This document shows, piece by piece, positions 1 through 8,575 of a stretch of DNA of 64,000 nt (positions within the stretch are counted from its first letter, which is position 1; the number at the start of each line of letters is the position of its first letter). The DNA is from Bradyrhizobium sp. CCBAU 53351 (GTDB lineage: Bacteria; Pseudomonadota; Alphaproteobacteria; Rhizobiales; Xanthobacteraceae). The stretch is taken from positions 6,227,501 through 6,291,500 of the forward strand of contig NZ_CP030059.1 of the NCBI RefSeq assembly GCF_015291745.1, in the 5' to 3' direction. The notes beneath the pieces were generated by a model, which saw only the letters and a program-made list of their open reading frames with translations, had not been told where the DNA came from and did not search any database. A program made the position numbers and the translations under genes.

Positions 1-1
1 G

Positions 2-991
2 GCGCCCGGCTTCGTCGTGGCTGCGCTGGCGCGGCGGCGCGCACGGGGTCTTCCGCCCTTCACCGTGTTGTGCTGCGACAATCTCGCCGCCAACGGCCAC
101 ACCGTGCAGCGCATCGTGACGCAGTTCGCCGCGCTGCGATCGAAGGATCTCGCCAAGTGGATCGCCGATACGGTCGCTTTCCCCTGCACCATGGTCGATC
201 GCATCGTTCCTGAAACGACCGATGCCGACCGCGACGCGGTCTCGAACGCCCTCGGCATGCGCGACGCCTGGCCCGTGATGACCGAGCCGTTCACGCAATG
301 GGTGGTCGAAGACCGCTTCACGGCGGGCCGGCCCGATCTCGCCGCAGCCGGCGTCGAGCTCGTCAGCGACGTGAAGCCGTTCGAGCTGATGAAGCTGCGG
401 CTGCTCAACGCCAGCCATTCGGCGCTGGCCTATCTCGGCTATCTCGCAGGCTTCGAGACCATCGCCGACACCATGCAGGATCCGCTTTTCGCGCGCCTCG
501 CGGCAAAGGTGATGGAAGAGGCCGCGGTGACGCTGACCATGCCCGCAGGCACGGACCTCGCCGCCTATCGCGCCTCGCTGCTCAAGCGCTTTTCCAATTC
601 GGCGCTGCATCACCGCACCTGGCAGATCGCGATGGACGGCTCGCAAAAGCTGCCGCAGCGCCTGCTCGGCGCGATGCAGGATCGCCTCGCGCGGAACCTG
701 CCGATCTCAACGCATGCGCTCGCGGTCGCCGGCTGGATGCGTTACGTCAGCGCAACAGACGAGCAGGGCCGCGCCATCGACGTGCGCGATCCCCTTGCCG
801 GCGAGTTCGCCGCGCTGGCGCGTGAGGCGGGACCTGTTGCCGAGCGGCTCGCGCCGGCACTGCTCGGCGTCGGACAAGTGTTCGGGCCGCTGGGCGCCGA
901 GCCGCGGCTGCGCGAGGCCGTGACCGCGGCCCTCGGCCGTCTCTACAGCAACGGCGCGCGACGGGCCGTGGAGACGCTGGTGTCGGCCTGA
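2..991 (+). CDS. Polyol-specific long-chain dehydrogenase (mannitol dehydrogenase family), C-terminal part
   Basis: This is the C-terminal part of a mannitol 2-dehydrogenase / fructuronate reductase family enzyme, which interconverts a sugar alcohol or sugar acid and its keto form with NAD(P). The frame is open from base 2 to the TGA at 989-991, so the Rossmann N-terminus lies before the window and the GTG at 17 is probably an internal valine. Visible family blocks are LCCDNLAANG, MVDRIVPETT and KLRLLNASHSALAYLG. The last contains the Lys-x4-Asn-x2-His arrangement of the active site. The substrate cannot be fixed from this fragment. Confidence 0.88.
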   Translation, partial: APGFVVAALARRRARGLPPFTVLCCDNLAANGHTVQRIVTQFAALRSKDLAKWIADTVAFPCTMVDRIVPETTDADRDAVSNALGMRDAWPVMTEPFTQWVVEDRFTAGRPDLAAAGVELVSDVKPFELMKLRLLNASHSALAYLGYLAGFETIADTMQDPLFARLAAKVMEEAAVTLTMPAGTDLAAYRASLLKRFSNSALHHRTWQIAMDGSQKLPQRLLGAMQDRLARNLPISTHALAVAGWMRYVSATDEQGRAIDVRDPLAGEFAALAREAGPVAERLAPALLGVGQVFGPLGAEPRLREAVTAALGRLYSNGARRAVETLVSA

Positions 992-1089
992 CCCTAAAAC
1001 AGGCAATGCTGCACTGCAGTCCAAATCGAACGCGACGTCGAACGGAAGTCGCGCTTGATTTTTGCCGGCCCTTGCCCCACCCGAGAGCA

Positions 1090-1497
1090 ATGGCAAAAGA
1101 CAGCAAGATCATCGCCGCCAACGCGGCCTTTTACGCCGCTTTTTCAGCGGGGGACTTCGCCGGCATGGAACAGATGTGGGCGGATGACGACGGCATTTCC
1201 TGCATCCATCCCGGCTGGCCGGCGATCGTCGGACGCGCCACGGTGATCGGAAGCTGGCGCGACATCCTGCAAAGTCCGGAAAGACCGCAGATCACCTGCG
1301 CCGAGCCGCAGGCGATCGTCGACGGCGACAGTGCCCGCGTGCTCTGCATCGAGATCGTCGACGGCACCGCTCTGGCGGCTGCGAACCATTTCCGCCGCGT
1401 CGGCGACGACTGGCGCCTGGTGCATCACCAGTCGAGCCCGATCGCGCAGATCGTCGAGCAAGCCGAGGACGATAGAACGAGCCACCGCGTCCATTGA
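1090..1497 (+). CDS. NTF2-like / SnoaL-type small protein
   Basis: A 135-residue protein with the alpha+beta cone pattern of the NTF2-like superfamily. An N-terminal helix pair (ANAAFYAAFSAGDFAGMEQMW) leads to DDDGISCIHPGW and later to strands ending HFRRVGDDWRLVHHQSSP. Members of this group are often annotated as nuclear transport factor 2 family or ketosteroid-isomerase-like proteins, and most have no assigned reaction. The frame is open upstream to 1006, but the ATG at 1090 fits the family start; the 28 upstream residues are Arg-rich and look non-coding. It follows the dehydrogenase by about 100 bp on the same strand. Confidence 0.75.
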   Translation: MAKDSKIIAANAAFYAAFSAGDFAGMEQMWADDDGISCIHPGWPAIVGRATVIGSWRDILQSPERPQITCAEPQAIVDGDSARVLCIEIVDGTALAAANHFRRVGDDWRLVHHQSSPIAQIVEQAEDDRTSHRVH

Positions 1498-1687
1498 ACG
1501 GGACACGCGGGCGGGCGCGCTCCAGGTCGCGAGCTCACGAGTTCAAAACGAGTCCGTTTCGCCTTTGAAGGTGGATCTCGACGCGTCGCAGACCGATGAC
1601 CGCTAAGGGCGGCCAAATCCAGACTCGTGTGGCTCAGCAAAATTGGTCCGGGCTACCGATCAAGTCCGCCGGTGGATTCAACCTGGA

Positions 1688-2659
1688 TTAAGGCTTGGCG
1701 GGTCTTCGGACCTCAACCTTCTCACCCACCTCGATTACCATGAGATCTTCACCGAGTTCCAATGGACCTGAGTAAGTCTTCCGCGTCGGTGGAATTACAT
1801 CTTGCTCGGTTGCATTTGGCATCGCGAGGTGTGAATAGACCGCGAGTTTCGGCTTTGTCCGCCCGAATACCTCGCCCGCCTGTTCTGGAGTCGTGTGATG
1901 GGCGATTATGCTCGCGGTTCGTTCTGGCGGGATTCCGATCCGCTGAAATGTCTCGAGCGAAGCAACTTCATGAATCAACAGGTCAACGTTTTGGGCATGT
2001 CGGATGAGGTTCTCAGACAGACGGGTGTCTCCAGAGAGGACAACCGAGCGACCGGAATAATCGATGCGATAGCCAAACGCCGGCTTCACGGGCGTGTGGT
2101 CTACCTCGAAGGCTGTGATCTTTACGCCATTATTTTCATAGACAAGTCCCTCGCTGATGTCCTTGGCGAGAATGACCACTCCGTCTGGCGCCGCTCGGTC
2201 GTCGTATAGTCGAATCCGGATGTCATATTCGAACGCCTGCTCGAGAAACGACATCATGCGCACCGTCCCCCTTGGTCCCCACACCTCCAATGGACGATCC
2301 CGCCCAGGCCGTCCAAAAAGCCAGCCGGTCAGCCACAGATCTGGAAAGCCAACCACGTGATCCGAGTGCAAGTGGGTAAGAAACACGCCGTTGATATCAT
2401 GCCAAAACACGTTGACCTGAGTGAGCCGCTGAAGAGCACCGCGGCCGGCGTCGAAAATGAACTTCTGCCCACCCGCTTCGACGAGGATGCTCGGGCCGAA
2501 CCGATCCATAACAGGTGGCGGGCATCCTGTGCCTAAGAGCGTAACTTTAATCTCTTGCGCTTGGGCGGACACAGGGACAATAGCGAGCAAGCTTGCAAAA
2601 AGTGTGATGCAGGAAAGGCAGAAAGCCGACCTCTTGGAAGTCGCCATGACTGACTCCAC
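1688..2659 (-). CDS. Secreted metallo-beta-lactamase-fold hydrolase (RNase Z/arylsulfatase-like)
   Basis: A 323-residue MBL-fold hydrolase. An N-terminal signal peptide (hydrophobic residues about 15-32, cleavage near AQAQ-E) indicates export to the periplasm. The zinc motif HLHSDH is at residues 96-101, SGDT follows in the second half, and a C-terminal IAHHTT probably supplies another metal-binding His. The LLGTGCPPP opening resembles the RNase Z/arylsulfatase-like branch rather than the antibiotic lactamases. The substrate is unknown. An internal ATG at 2647 is an alternative start. About 195 bp separate it from the tRNA synthetase gene upstream on the same strand. Confidence 0.85.
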   Translation of the reverse strand: MESVMATSKRSAFCLSCITLFASLLAIVPVSAQAQEIKVTLLGTGCPPPVMDRFGPSILVEAGGQKFIFDAGRGALQRLTQVNVFWHDINGVFLTHLHSDHVVGFPDLWLTGWLFGRPGRDRPLEVWGPRGTVRMMSFLEQAFEYDIRIRLYDDRAAPDGVVILAKDISEGLVYENNGVKITAFEVDHTPVKPAFGYRIDYSGRSVVLSGDTRLSENLIRHAQNVDLLIHEVASLETFQRIGIPPERTASIIAHHTTPEQAGEVFGRTKPKLAVYSHLAMPNATEQDVIPPTRKTYSGPLELGEDLMVIEVGEKVEVRRPAKP

Positions 2660-2854
2660 GAACCGCTAAATAAAAGCGGCATTCGCGCCAGGCACATTTC
2701 GCATTTCAACCAATAGTGTTGCAAACGATCGGGCGCGCGTCAATCATCGCGCCGCGAGGTCGGCTTCGGGTCAAAAAGCCGCTGTCGGCGAACGCCGCCG
2801 CGCAGGTCAGCTACGGGCCAGATGCGGACACACTCTGGCTGGCCCCCAATGCGC

Positions 2855-3877
2855 TTAATTTAGGGTGAATAGACCAAGCGCGGCGCGAACATCGCGCGAA
2901 GTGGCATCTGTTATCTCCCGCGCTTGCGCAGTGCCACGCTTGACAACTTGCAGCACATAGCCGGGATCACGAGCGAGTGCGCGGCGACGGTCTCGGATTG
3001 GCGCGAGAAGTGCTTGCAGCACGCCATCCAGACGTTTCTTCACAATGCTGTCCCCCAAACCGCCCCGGATATAGCGTGCCTTCAAATCCTCAACCGCAAC
3101 GTGATCTTCGTCGAACGCATCCAGGTACGTAAAAACCACGTTGCCTTCGACGCGACCCGGGTCGGATGCCTTTATATGGTTTGGATCAGTGAACATACGC
3201 CGGACAGCCTCACGTATTTCATCGGCCGTGGCTGATAGCTGAATAGCGTTGCCCTGCGACTTGCTCATTTTGGCCTTGCCATCGATGCCGGGAAGGCGTC
3301 CGACGCGAGGAATAAGCGCGCGGGCTTCGGGCAACACGTCAATACCAGCTTGGCGATTGATGCGGCGAACGACCTCATTGGTTTGCTCGATCAATGGAGC
3401 TTGGTCTTCCCCAACCGGGACAATCGTCGCTTTGAAACCGGTGATGTCGGCGGCCTGGGCGACGGGATAGCAGAGAAAGCCTGCTGGAATATCTCTGCCA
3501 AAACCTCGCGCCTGGATTTCGTCCTTGATTGTAGGGTTACGCTCGAGCCGGGCCACCGTTACATAGTTCATGTACAGAAGGGTCAAATCCGCAAGCGCCG
3601 GGAGATGCGATTGAAGACAGATCGTGGTCAGGGTCGGGTCGATCCCGACGGCCAGGTAGTCTGTCGCGATCTCAAGGACATTGTCACGCACCCGACCGGG
3701 ATTGTGCGCGTTGTCGGTGAGTGCCTGGGTGTCCGCCAGCAGCAGATACTGCCGGTGTGTTGTCTGCAGGGCGACGCGGTTCTTCAACGAACCGACATAG
3801 TGCCCTAAGTGCAACGGTCCGGTTGTTCTGTCGCCGGTCAGGATAACAGGGAGGCTGCTGGCTGACGAATCTTGCAT
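2855..3877 (-). CDS. trpS: Tryptophanyl-tRNA synthetase (divergent type)
   Basis: A 340-residue class I aminoacyl-tRNA synthetase that charges tRNA-Trp. The HIGH-like motif is PLHLGH (residues 21-26) and the second signature is KMSKS (203-207). Other TrpRS blocks are GDRTTG near the N-terminus and PVGEDQ at 155-159. The start at 3877 is chosen because GGAGAA lies just upstream; the frame is open 32 residues further with an Arg-rich extension unlike the family. The N-terminus is VILTGDRTTGPLHLGH instead of the VFSGVQPTGNLHLGN form usual for alphaproteobacterial housekeeping TrpRS. This may therefore be an auxiliary, acquired copy. Its codon use looks less GC-biased than its neighbours. Confidence 0.9.
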   Translation of the reverse strand: MQDSSASSLPVILTGDRTTGPLHLGHYVGSLKNRVALQTTHRQYLLLADTQALTDNAHNPGRVRDNVLEIATDYLAVGIDPTLTTICLQSHLPALADLTLLYMNYVTVARLERNPTIKDEIQARGFGRDIPAGFLCYPVAQAADITGFKATIVPVGEDQAPLIEQTNEVVRRINRQAGIDVLPEARALIPRVGRLPGIDGKAKMSKSQGNAIQLSATADEIREAVRRMFTDPNHIKASDPGRVEGNVVFTYLDAFDEDHVAVEDLKARYIRGGLGDSIVKKRLDGVLQALLAPIRDRRRALARDPGYVLQVVKRGTAQAREITDATSRDVRAALGLFTLN

Positions 3878-4201
3878 CGCGGTTCTCCGAATTAGGAGCC
3901 GCCGTTCAATCGGACTTTTGATGAAGCAACCTCGCAAGCCGATGAACGGCGGCGACGGTTGAGTGAATGACAAAGCCGTGCCGCTCCTAAGTGGAGCGCC
4001 ACCACAATTTCGCGAGCGTGATCACGACGACAGTCATGCGGCCGATACTGACAAAATTTCAGAGGAAAGCAAGCTGGCTTGATGTCTCATATGGGTCACA
4101 AGCGGCGGTCCGGGCCGGCGCGGCACCGCGTCCGGTCTACTGCCAACGGCAGGCGTCCAGATCGGCTTATCCTTTGTCAGCTAACCCCGCCGACAACGGA
4201 A
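3878..4201. other. Intergenic region between trpS and the transglycosylase gene
   Basis: About 320 bp. It holds the trpS ribosome-binding site at its left edge. I see no convincing gene. A plus-strand open frame that starts near 4079 runs on antisense to the transglycosylase gene and has no family features. Confidence 0.5.
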
Positions 4202-5248
4202 TTATTGGCTTGCCGCCGCGGCAGCAGTCGCCACGTACTTCCCGTAGAATTCAGCGACCCGGCCGCGCCACATGCCGACGAACGCCTCGGACGTCACGTT
4301 CTCGACCGATTTCCAGCTGCGCTTGAAGGCCGGAAGTGCATTGCCCCAAATTGCGCGCTTGCACCACCGCTCGCCCTTCTCCTTGCCTTCGCTGCTGGCG
4401 CACATGGATTTCCAGGCGAGGCGAGCGGGCTTGCTGATGTGCTCGGCGGCACCTTCCCAGCCCTGCTGATGGATCAGGTAGAGATCGCTCATGTCCGGCG
4501 TCCGGTGCGTGATCCATCCGAACTGGACGCCTTCGGTGAAGATCTTGTAGGCGGCCGCAACGGCGTTATCCCGCGGACTGCGAATCTGCCCGAAGCCGAA
4601 CTTCCCGAACTCATAGTGGCTCAGCTGAAACAGCCCGATATACGACCCGGTGCGTTGATTGGGATTGAAGCCGGACTCGATCTTGGCGACCGCCATCATG
4701 AAATTGAAATCGAGTCCAAACGCGTCGGAGGCGCGCTTGATCTCTTCGGCCGGCGTTCCGACCGGAATGTCCTTGAACGCACGCAAGACGATCTCCGCCG
4801 GTTTTTCGACGGGCGGCAGTTCGGACCAGACATAGTAGACCAGGTAACGAAAATCCTGCGTCGACGCCGCCTTCGGAGCCTCAATGGACGCGTCGCGTTC
4901 CGGCGGCAGCGGTTGAACGACATCCTGTCCCAACGACGCCAATTTTGGCGCGACGGGTTCATCGACGATCTCGGCTTCGGCGCTCAAAGGGCCGGAGCCT
5001 GCTGACGCCTCCGAGCCAGGCGCTGCTCTTTCTGACCGAAGGGCTGCCGCAAGTCTGGCGGATGCCTCTGCGTACAAGGCAGGCGTCACCATGTTCGCAG
5101 GCGACGCCATGCTCGCAGGAGCGGCCATGCTCGCCGCCGCTTCCGGCATGACATCCGGCGCCATCGCGGCCGGTCTGTTACCGGCGGCCAGGTAAAGTCC
5201 CGCGGATGCGATAACAGCCACGGTGCAGCCGGTCTGCCAAACCTTCAT
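4202..5248 (-). CDS. Lytic transglycosylase (SLT domain), membrane-anchored
   Basis: A 348-residue protein with a single N-terminal hydrophobic segment (residues 5-22), a low-complexity Ala/Pro/Met-rich linker (about 25-125), and a C-terminal SLT lysozyme-like domain. The catalytic Glu is in AKIESGFNP (E191) and is followed by the typical GSYIGLFQLS block. It probably cleaves peptidoglycan in the periplasm. The start at 5248 gives a clean MKVWQTG signal anchor; the longer frame adds 76 Arg-rich residues with no family character. It converges with nothing and lies downstream of the HAD gene on the same strand. Confidence 0.85.
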   Translation of the reverse strand: MKVWQTGCTVAVIASAGLYLAAGNRPAAMAPDVMPEAAASMAAPASMASPANMVTPALYAEASARLAAALRSERAAPGSEASAGSGPLSAEAEIVDEPVAPKLASLGQDVVQPLPPERDASIEAPKAASTQDFRYLVYYVWSELPPVEKPAEIVLRAFKDIPVGTPAEEIKRASDAFGLDFNFMMAVAKIESGFNPNQRTGSYIGLFQLSHYEFGKFGFGQIRSPRDNAVAAAYKIFTEGVQFGWITHRTPDMSDLYLIHQQGWEGAAEHISKPARLAWKSMCASSEGKEKGERWCKRAIWGNALPAFKRSWKSVENVTSEAFVGMWRGRVAEFYGKYVATAAAAASQ

Positions 5249-5330
5249 TGCCGGAAGTCCACGGATGGCTTCTGTACGAAGGCTGTCGGCATGTTCCTGC
5301 GGCCTGTGGCTGAGTACTCTTCGTAGAATC

Positions 5331-6131
5331 TTAAGGTTTAAATGTGGTGAACGAGAGCGGGCTCTCCGCCTCGCAGCTCGATGTACCCCCCTTTGGGTTC
5401 CCCGTTCTTTGCCCGGCGACGAGTTCCGCCAAATCGTCCAGCACGCACTGCGCCGTGGCAAAATCATCATCCGCAAAGAACATGCTGCGGGTGATGATGA
5501 CAGGGATATTCGCCTGCGAGGCCGAAATCAGGCCGTTGGCGGAATCCTCAACGGCAACGCAGTCGGCCGCACCCAGCTTCAGCCGGGCCAGCGTTTCGAG
5601 ATAGACGTCCGGCGCGGGCTTCTTGTGCCTGACGTCGTCGCCGGCGACGATGGCGTCGAACTCCGCAGCCCAGTTCGCCCCCAGCGCCTGCGACAGCAGC
5701 GCCTGGATGTTGCCATGCGAGGTCGTGGTCGCGATCGCAAGCCGCTGCCCCCTCGCCTTCGCCGCGGCGAGCAGCTCGATCACGCCCGGCCGAAGCTGAC
5801 AGCAGCCGGTCTCGACCAGCTCGGCATAATGCACAGTCTTGATGCGGTGAAGCGCGGCGATGTCCTCGTCCGGCAAAGGCCGGGCGGTCGGCAGCCTGCC
5901 ATGGTAGGCGCGCATGCGCTCCTTGCCGCCGGTCACCCGCAGCAGGTCCTTGTAGACGGCGCGATCCCAGTGCCAGTCGAGACCGTGGCACGCAAAGGCA
6001 TGGTTGAACGCCTGACGATGCAGCTCCTCGGTCTCGGCCAGGGTGCCGTCGACGTCGAAGATCAGCGCGGCCGCGCGCCGGATCAGCTCGCTGGCATGCG
6101 CCGGTGCGAAAGCGAGCGCCTCTGCCTGCAT
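5331..6131 (-). CDS. HAD-superfamily phosphatase (CbbY/phosphoglucomutase-like)
   Basis: A 266-residue HAD hydrolase. Motif I is DVDGTL (residues 26-31), with nucleophile D26 and acid D28. It is followed by the cap-domain region ELHRQAFNHAF typical of the CbbY/beta-phosphoglucomutase branch, motif II ATTTSHGN, and the Lys-Pro-x-Pro block VRHKKPAPDVYLETL. The VEDSANGLISA block supplies the motif IV acids. It probably dephosphorylates a sugar phosphate or another small phosphorylated metabolite. The start at 6131 is supported by GGGAGG about 8 bases upstream. It is divergent from the epimerase-like gene at 6274. Confidence 0.87.
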   Translation of the reverse strand: MQAEALAFAPAHASELIRRAAALIFDVDGTLAETEELHRQAFNHAFACHGLDWHWDRAVYKDLLRVTGGKERMRAYHGRLPTARPLPDEDIAALHRIKTVHYAELVETGCCQLRPGVIELLAAAKARGQRLAIATTTSHGNIQALLSQALGANWAAEFDAIVAGDDVRHKKPAPDVYLETLARLKLGAADCVAVEDSANGLISASQANIPVIITRSMFFADDDFATAQCVLDDLAELVAGQRTGNPKGGTSSCEAESPLSFTTFKP

Positions 6132-6273
6132 GGTCGGTGCCTCCCTGTGACAGCCGACCATCGCCCGAAGCTGGGGGCGAGACAAATCGCAATATCTTTT
6201 GCCGGACCCAAAAATCTCTTATGAGCGAGGGACGCGCAGCTCGCGCGGGAACTTCGAGCTTTCAGGGAGACGC

Positions 6274-7122
6274 ATGCGGCTTTTCGTCCTTGGCCTCGGC
6301 TACAGCGTCCGGCACTTCGTCCGCCAACACGGCGGCAGCTTCTCGCACATCGCGGGCACCGTGCGCGATCCGGCAAAGCGAGACGACCTCGCCGGCATCG
6401 AAGTCCACGCCTTTTCCGGCGAGCCCCCCGCGCGCGAGACGGTCCAGCAAGTCCGCGATGCCGACGTGCTCCTGGTGTCGATCCCGCCCGGCAGCGCCGG
6501 CGATCCCACCATCGCAGCGTTCGGCGACGTGCTGGCGGCGGGCCGCCGCAAGATCATCTATCTCTCCACCATCGGCGTCTACGGCGATCACGATGGCGGC
6601 TGGGTCGACGAGAGCACGCCGCCGCAGTCATCGCTCAACCGCGCGCGCATGCGGATTGCCGCCGAGCAGGCCTGGACGGACATCGCGCAGGGCGATGCCG
6701 CGATCCTGCGGCTTGCCGGCATCTACGGCCCCGGCCGCAACGCGCTGGTGACGCTGCGCGCGGGCACGGCGCGGCGCATCATCAAGCCCGGCCAGGTCTT
6801 CAACCGCATCCATGCCGACGACATCGCGAGTGCGATCATCGCGGCCATTCGCCACGACAGCGGCGGAACCTGGAACGTCTGCGACGACGAGCCGACACCG
6901 CCGCAGGACGTGATCGCCCATGCGGCGGAGCTGATGGGCGTTGCGCCACCACCGGAAGAGCCGTTCGCGACCGCCGAGATGTCGGCGATGGCGCGCAGCT
7001 TCTATGCCAGCAGCGCCCGTGTCTCCAACGCGAAACTGAAGCAAGAGCTCGGCGTCGCGCTGGTGCACCCGACCTATCGGCACGGCCTCGACGCGCTGTG
7101 GCGTGCGGGCGAAGGACGATAG
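6274..7122 (+). CDS. NAD-dependent epimerase/dehydratase-like protein (extended SDR)
   Basis: A 282-residue Rossmann-fold protein. MRLFVLGLGYSVRHFV provides the glycine-rich nucleotide-binding turn. YLSTIGVYGDHDGGWVDE and LRLAGIYGPGRN are standard blocks of the atypical/extended SDR (YeeZ-like) family, and FNRIHADDIASAI completes the pattern. The usual Tyr-x3-Lys pair is not clear, which is common in this branch. The start at 6274 has CAGGGAG just upstream. The substrate is unknown. It lies 142 bp from the divergent HAD gene. Confidence 0.82.
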   Translation: MRLFVLGLGYSVRHFVRQHGGSFSHIAGTVRDPAKRDDLAGIEVHAFSGEPPARETVQQVRDADVLLVSIPPGSAGDPTIAAFGDVLAAGRRKIIYLSTIGVYGDHDGGWVDESTPPQSSLNRARMRIAAEQAWTDIAQGDAAILRLAGIYGPGRNALVTLRAGTARRIIKPGQVFNRIHADDIASAIIAAIRHDSGGTWNVCDDEPTPPQDVIAHAAELMGVAPPPEEPFATAEMSAMARSFYASSARVSNAKLKQELGVALVHPTYRHGLDALWRAGEGR

Positions 7123-7168
7123 GGTTTCGGCCTCCCCCGGCCGCGTCCCAGTCATGTCCGGCGCGCGG

Positions 7169-7197
7169 TTGACTTCGCCTTTATGCGGACGTGATCT
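7169..7197 (+). promoter_or_regulatory. Candidate sigma-70-type promoter of the serine hydrolase gene
   Basis: TTGACT (7169-7174) and TGATCT (7192-7197) are separated by 17 bp, about 50 bp before the ATG at 7249. This is a match by eye only. Confidence 0.4.
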
Positions 7198-7248
7198 AGA
7201 CGTCGCGCGGGCCACATGCACAACGAGCCCGCGGCTTGGGAGGACGCA

Positions 7249-8517
7249 ATGAACAAGACGATCGCCATGATCGCAGCGACGGCCGCCGCCATCACGCTCG
7301 GTGCAGCACGGGCCGCACCGCTGCCCGAAGCCAAACCCGATGATGTCGGCTTCTCGGCGCAGAGCCTTACACGCCTCGACAGCTTCTTCGCGCGCGAGAT
7401 CGCCGCCAAGCGCGTGCCCGGCGCGGTCGTCGCGGTGGCGCGCGACGGCAAGCTCGTGCACTACAAGGCTTATGGCCTGCTCGATCCGGAGAAGGGCACG
7501 CCGATGCCGGTCGACGCGATCTTCGCGTTGGCCTCGATGACCAAGCCGATGGCGGCGGTCGCCGGCCTGACGCTGATGGAAAAGGGCCAGTTGCCGCTCC
7601 AGGCCAAGCTGGCCGATTACTATGCCGGCTTTGCCGACATGAAGGTCGGCGTGCCCCAGGCCGACGGCTCGCTCAAGCTCGAGCCGCAGGCCTCGCCGAT
7701 CTTCATCCACGATCTCTATCGGCACACGTCCGGCTTGATGTATGGCGGCCGCCCGGACTCGTCGAGCCCGGTGGCGCGGCAATATCCCGATGGCGTCGCG
7801 CCGGCGATCGAAGGCGACACCCAGGCCTTCATCGACCGCATCACGAAGCTGCCGCTGGCGCATCAGCCCTCGACCGAGTTCGAATACGGCTTCTCGATCG
7901 ACGTGCTCGGTGCGGTCGTCGAGAAGGTGAGCGAGCAGAGGCTCGGCGATTATCTCGCCGCCAATGTCTGGCAGCCGCTCGGCATGAAGGATGCGACTTT
8001 CCATCCGACCGATGCGCAGCGTCCTCGCCTCGCCCGTCCCTTCGCCAACGATCCGCTGACTGGCAAGCCGCAAGCCATCAAGCTTGTGGACACGCCGACC
8101 AAGTTCGATTGCGGCGGCGCCTGCTCATTCGCGACGATCGGCGACTATGTCCGCTTCGGCCAGATGCTGCTCAACGGCGGCGAGCTCGACGGCCAGCGCA
8201 TCCTCTCACCCAAGACGGTGCACCACATGACGGCCAACCACCTTGGTCCCGCAATCAAGAACAACGTGGCCAATGTCGAGCCGCATCGCGCCGGCTTTGG
8301 CTTTGGCCTTTCCGTCGCGGTCCGCACCAGCGAGGGGTTGTCATCGGTCCCCGGCAATCCCGGCGAGTTCACCTGGAACGGCGCTTACGGGACGCAATTC
8401 TTCTGCGATCCCAAGGAGCGTCTCGTCGTCGTGGTCGGAACGGCTGCGCCAGGCGAGCTGCGCAAATATTATCGCGAGCAGGTCCAGGACCTCGTCTACG
8501 GCGCGATGACGAAGTGA
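7249..8517 (+). CDS. Serine hydrolase of the class C beta-lactamase / family VIII esterase fold
   Basis: A 422-residue exported protein with a signal peptide (residues 1-22, ending ARA-A). The catalytic S-x-x-K is SMTK at 96-99. The second motif is EYGFSIDVLGAVV, which resembles the tyrosine block of family VIII carboxylesterases more than the Y-x-N of true class C lactamases. The C-terminal FTWNGAYGTQFFCDP block carries the WNG-type loop. It probably hydrolyses an ester or amide in the periplasm; beta-lactam resistance should not be assumed. The start at 7249 has GGGAGGACGCA before it. Confidence 0.87.
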   Translation: MNKTIAMIAATAAAITLGAARAAPLPEAKPDDVGFSAQSLTRLDSFFAREIAAKRVPGAVVAVARDGKLVHYKAYGLLDPEKGTPMPVDAIFALASMTKPMAAVAGLTLMEKGQLPLQAKLADYYAGFADMKVGVPQADGSLKLEPQASPIFIHDLYRHTSGLMYGGRPDSSSPVARQYPDGVAPAIEGDTQAFIDRITKLPLAHQPSTEFEYGFSIDVLGAVVEKVSEQRLGDYLAANVWQPLGMKDATFHPTDAQRPRLARPFANDPLTGKPQAIKLVDTPTKFDCGGACSFATIGDYVRFGQMLLNGGELDGQRILSPKTVHHMTANHLGPAIKNNVANVEPHRAGFGFGLSVAVRTSEGLSSVPGNPGEFTWNGAYGTQFFCDPKERLVVVVGTAAPGELRKYYREQVQDLVYGAMTK

Positions 8518-8534
8518 AATTGGGGCGTATCGAA

Positions 8535-8566
8535 AGAGAAAGGGCGGCCGACCGGCCGCCCCTTTA
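8535..8566. terminator. Bidirectional hairpin terminator between convergent genes
   Basis: The 8-bp stem GGGCGGCC/GGCCGCCC (8542-8549 and 8554-8561) has a 4-base loop. It is flanked by an A-rich stretch on the left and CTTTAT on the right, so it can serve both converging genes. Confidence 0.7.
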
Positions 8567-8575
8567 TACCCGGCG

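Noticed and set aside
1498..1687. Possible tRNA in the gap after the NTF2-like gene
   Set aside because: A GTTC-like stretch occurs, but no cloverleaf with matching acceptor, D, anticodon and T stems could be drawn.
4079..5005. A 308-codon plus-strand open frame opposite the transglycosylase gene
   Set aside because: The minus-strand protein has an SLT active site, and the plus frame has no motif.
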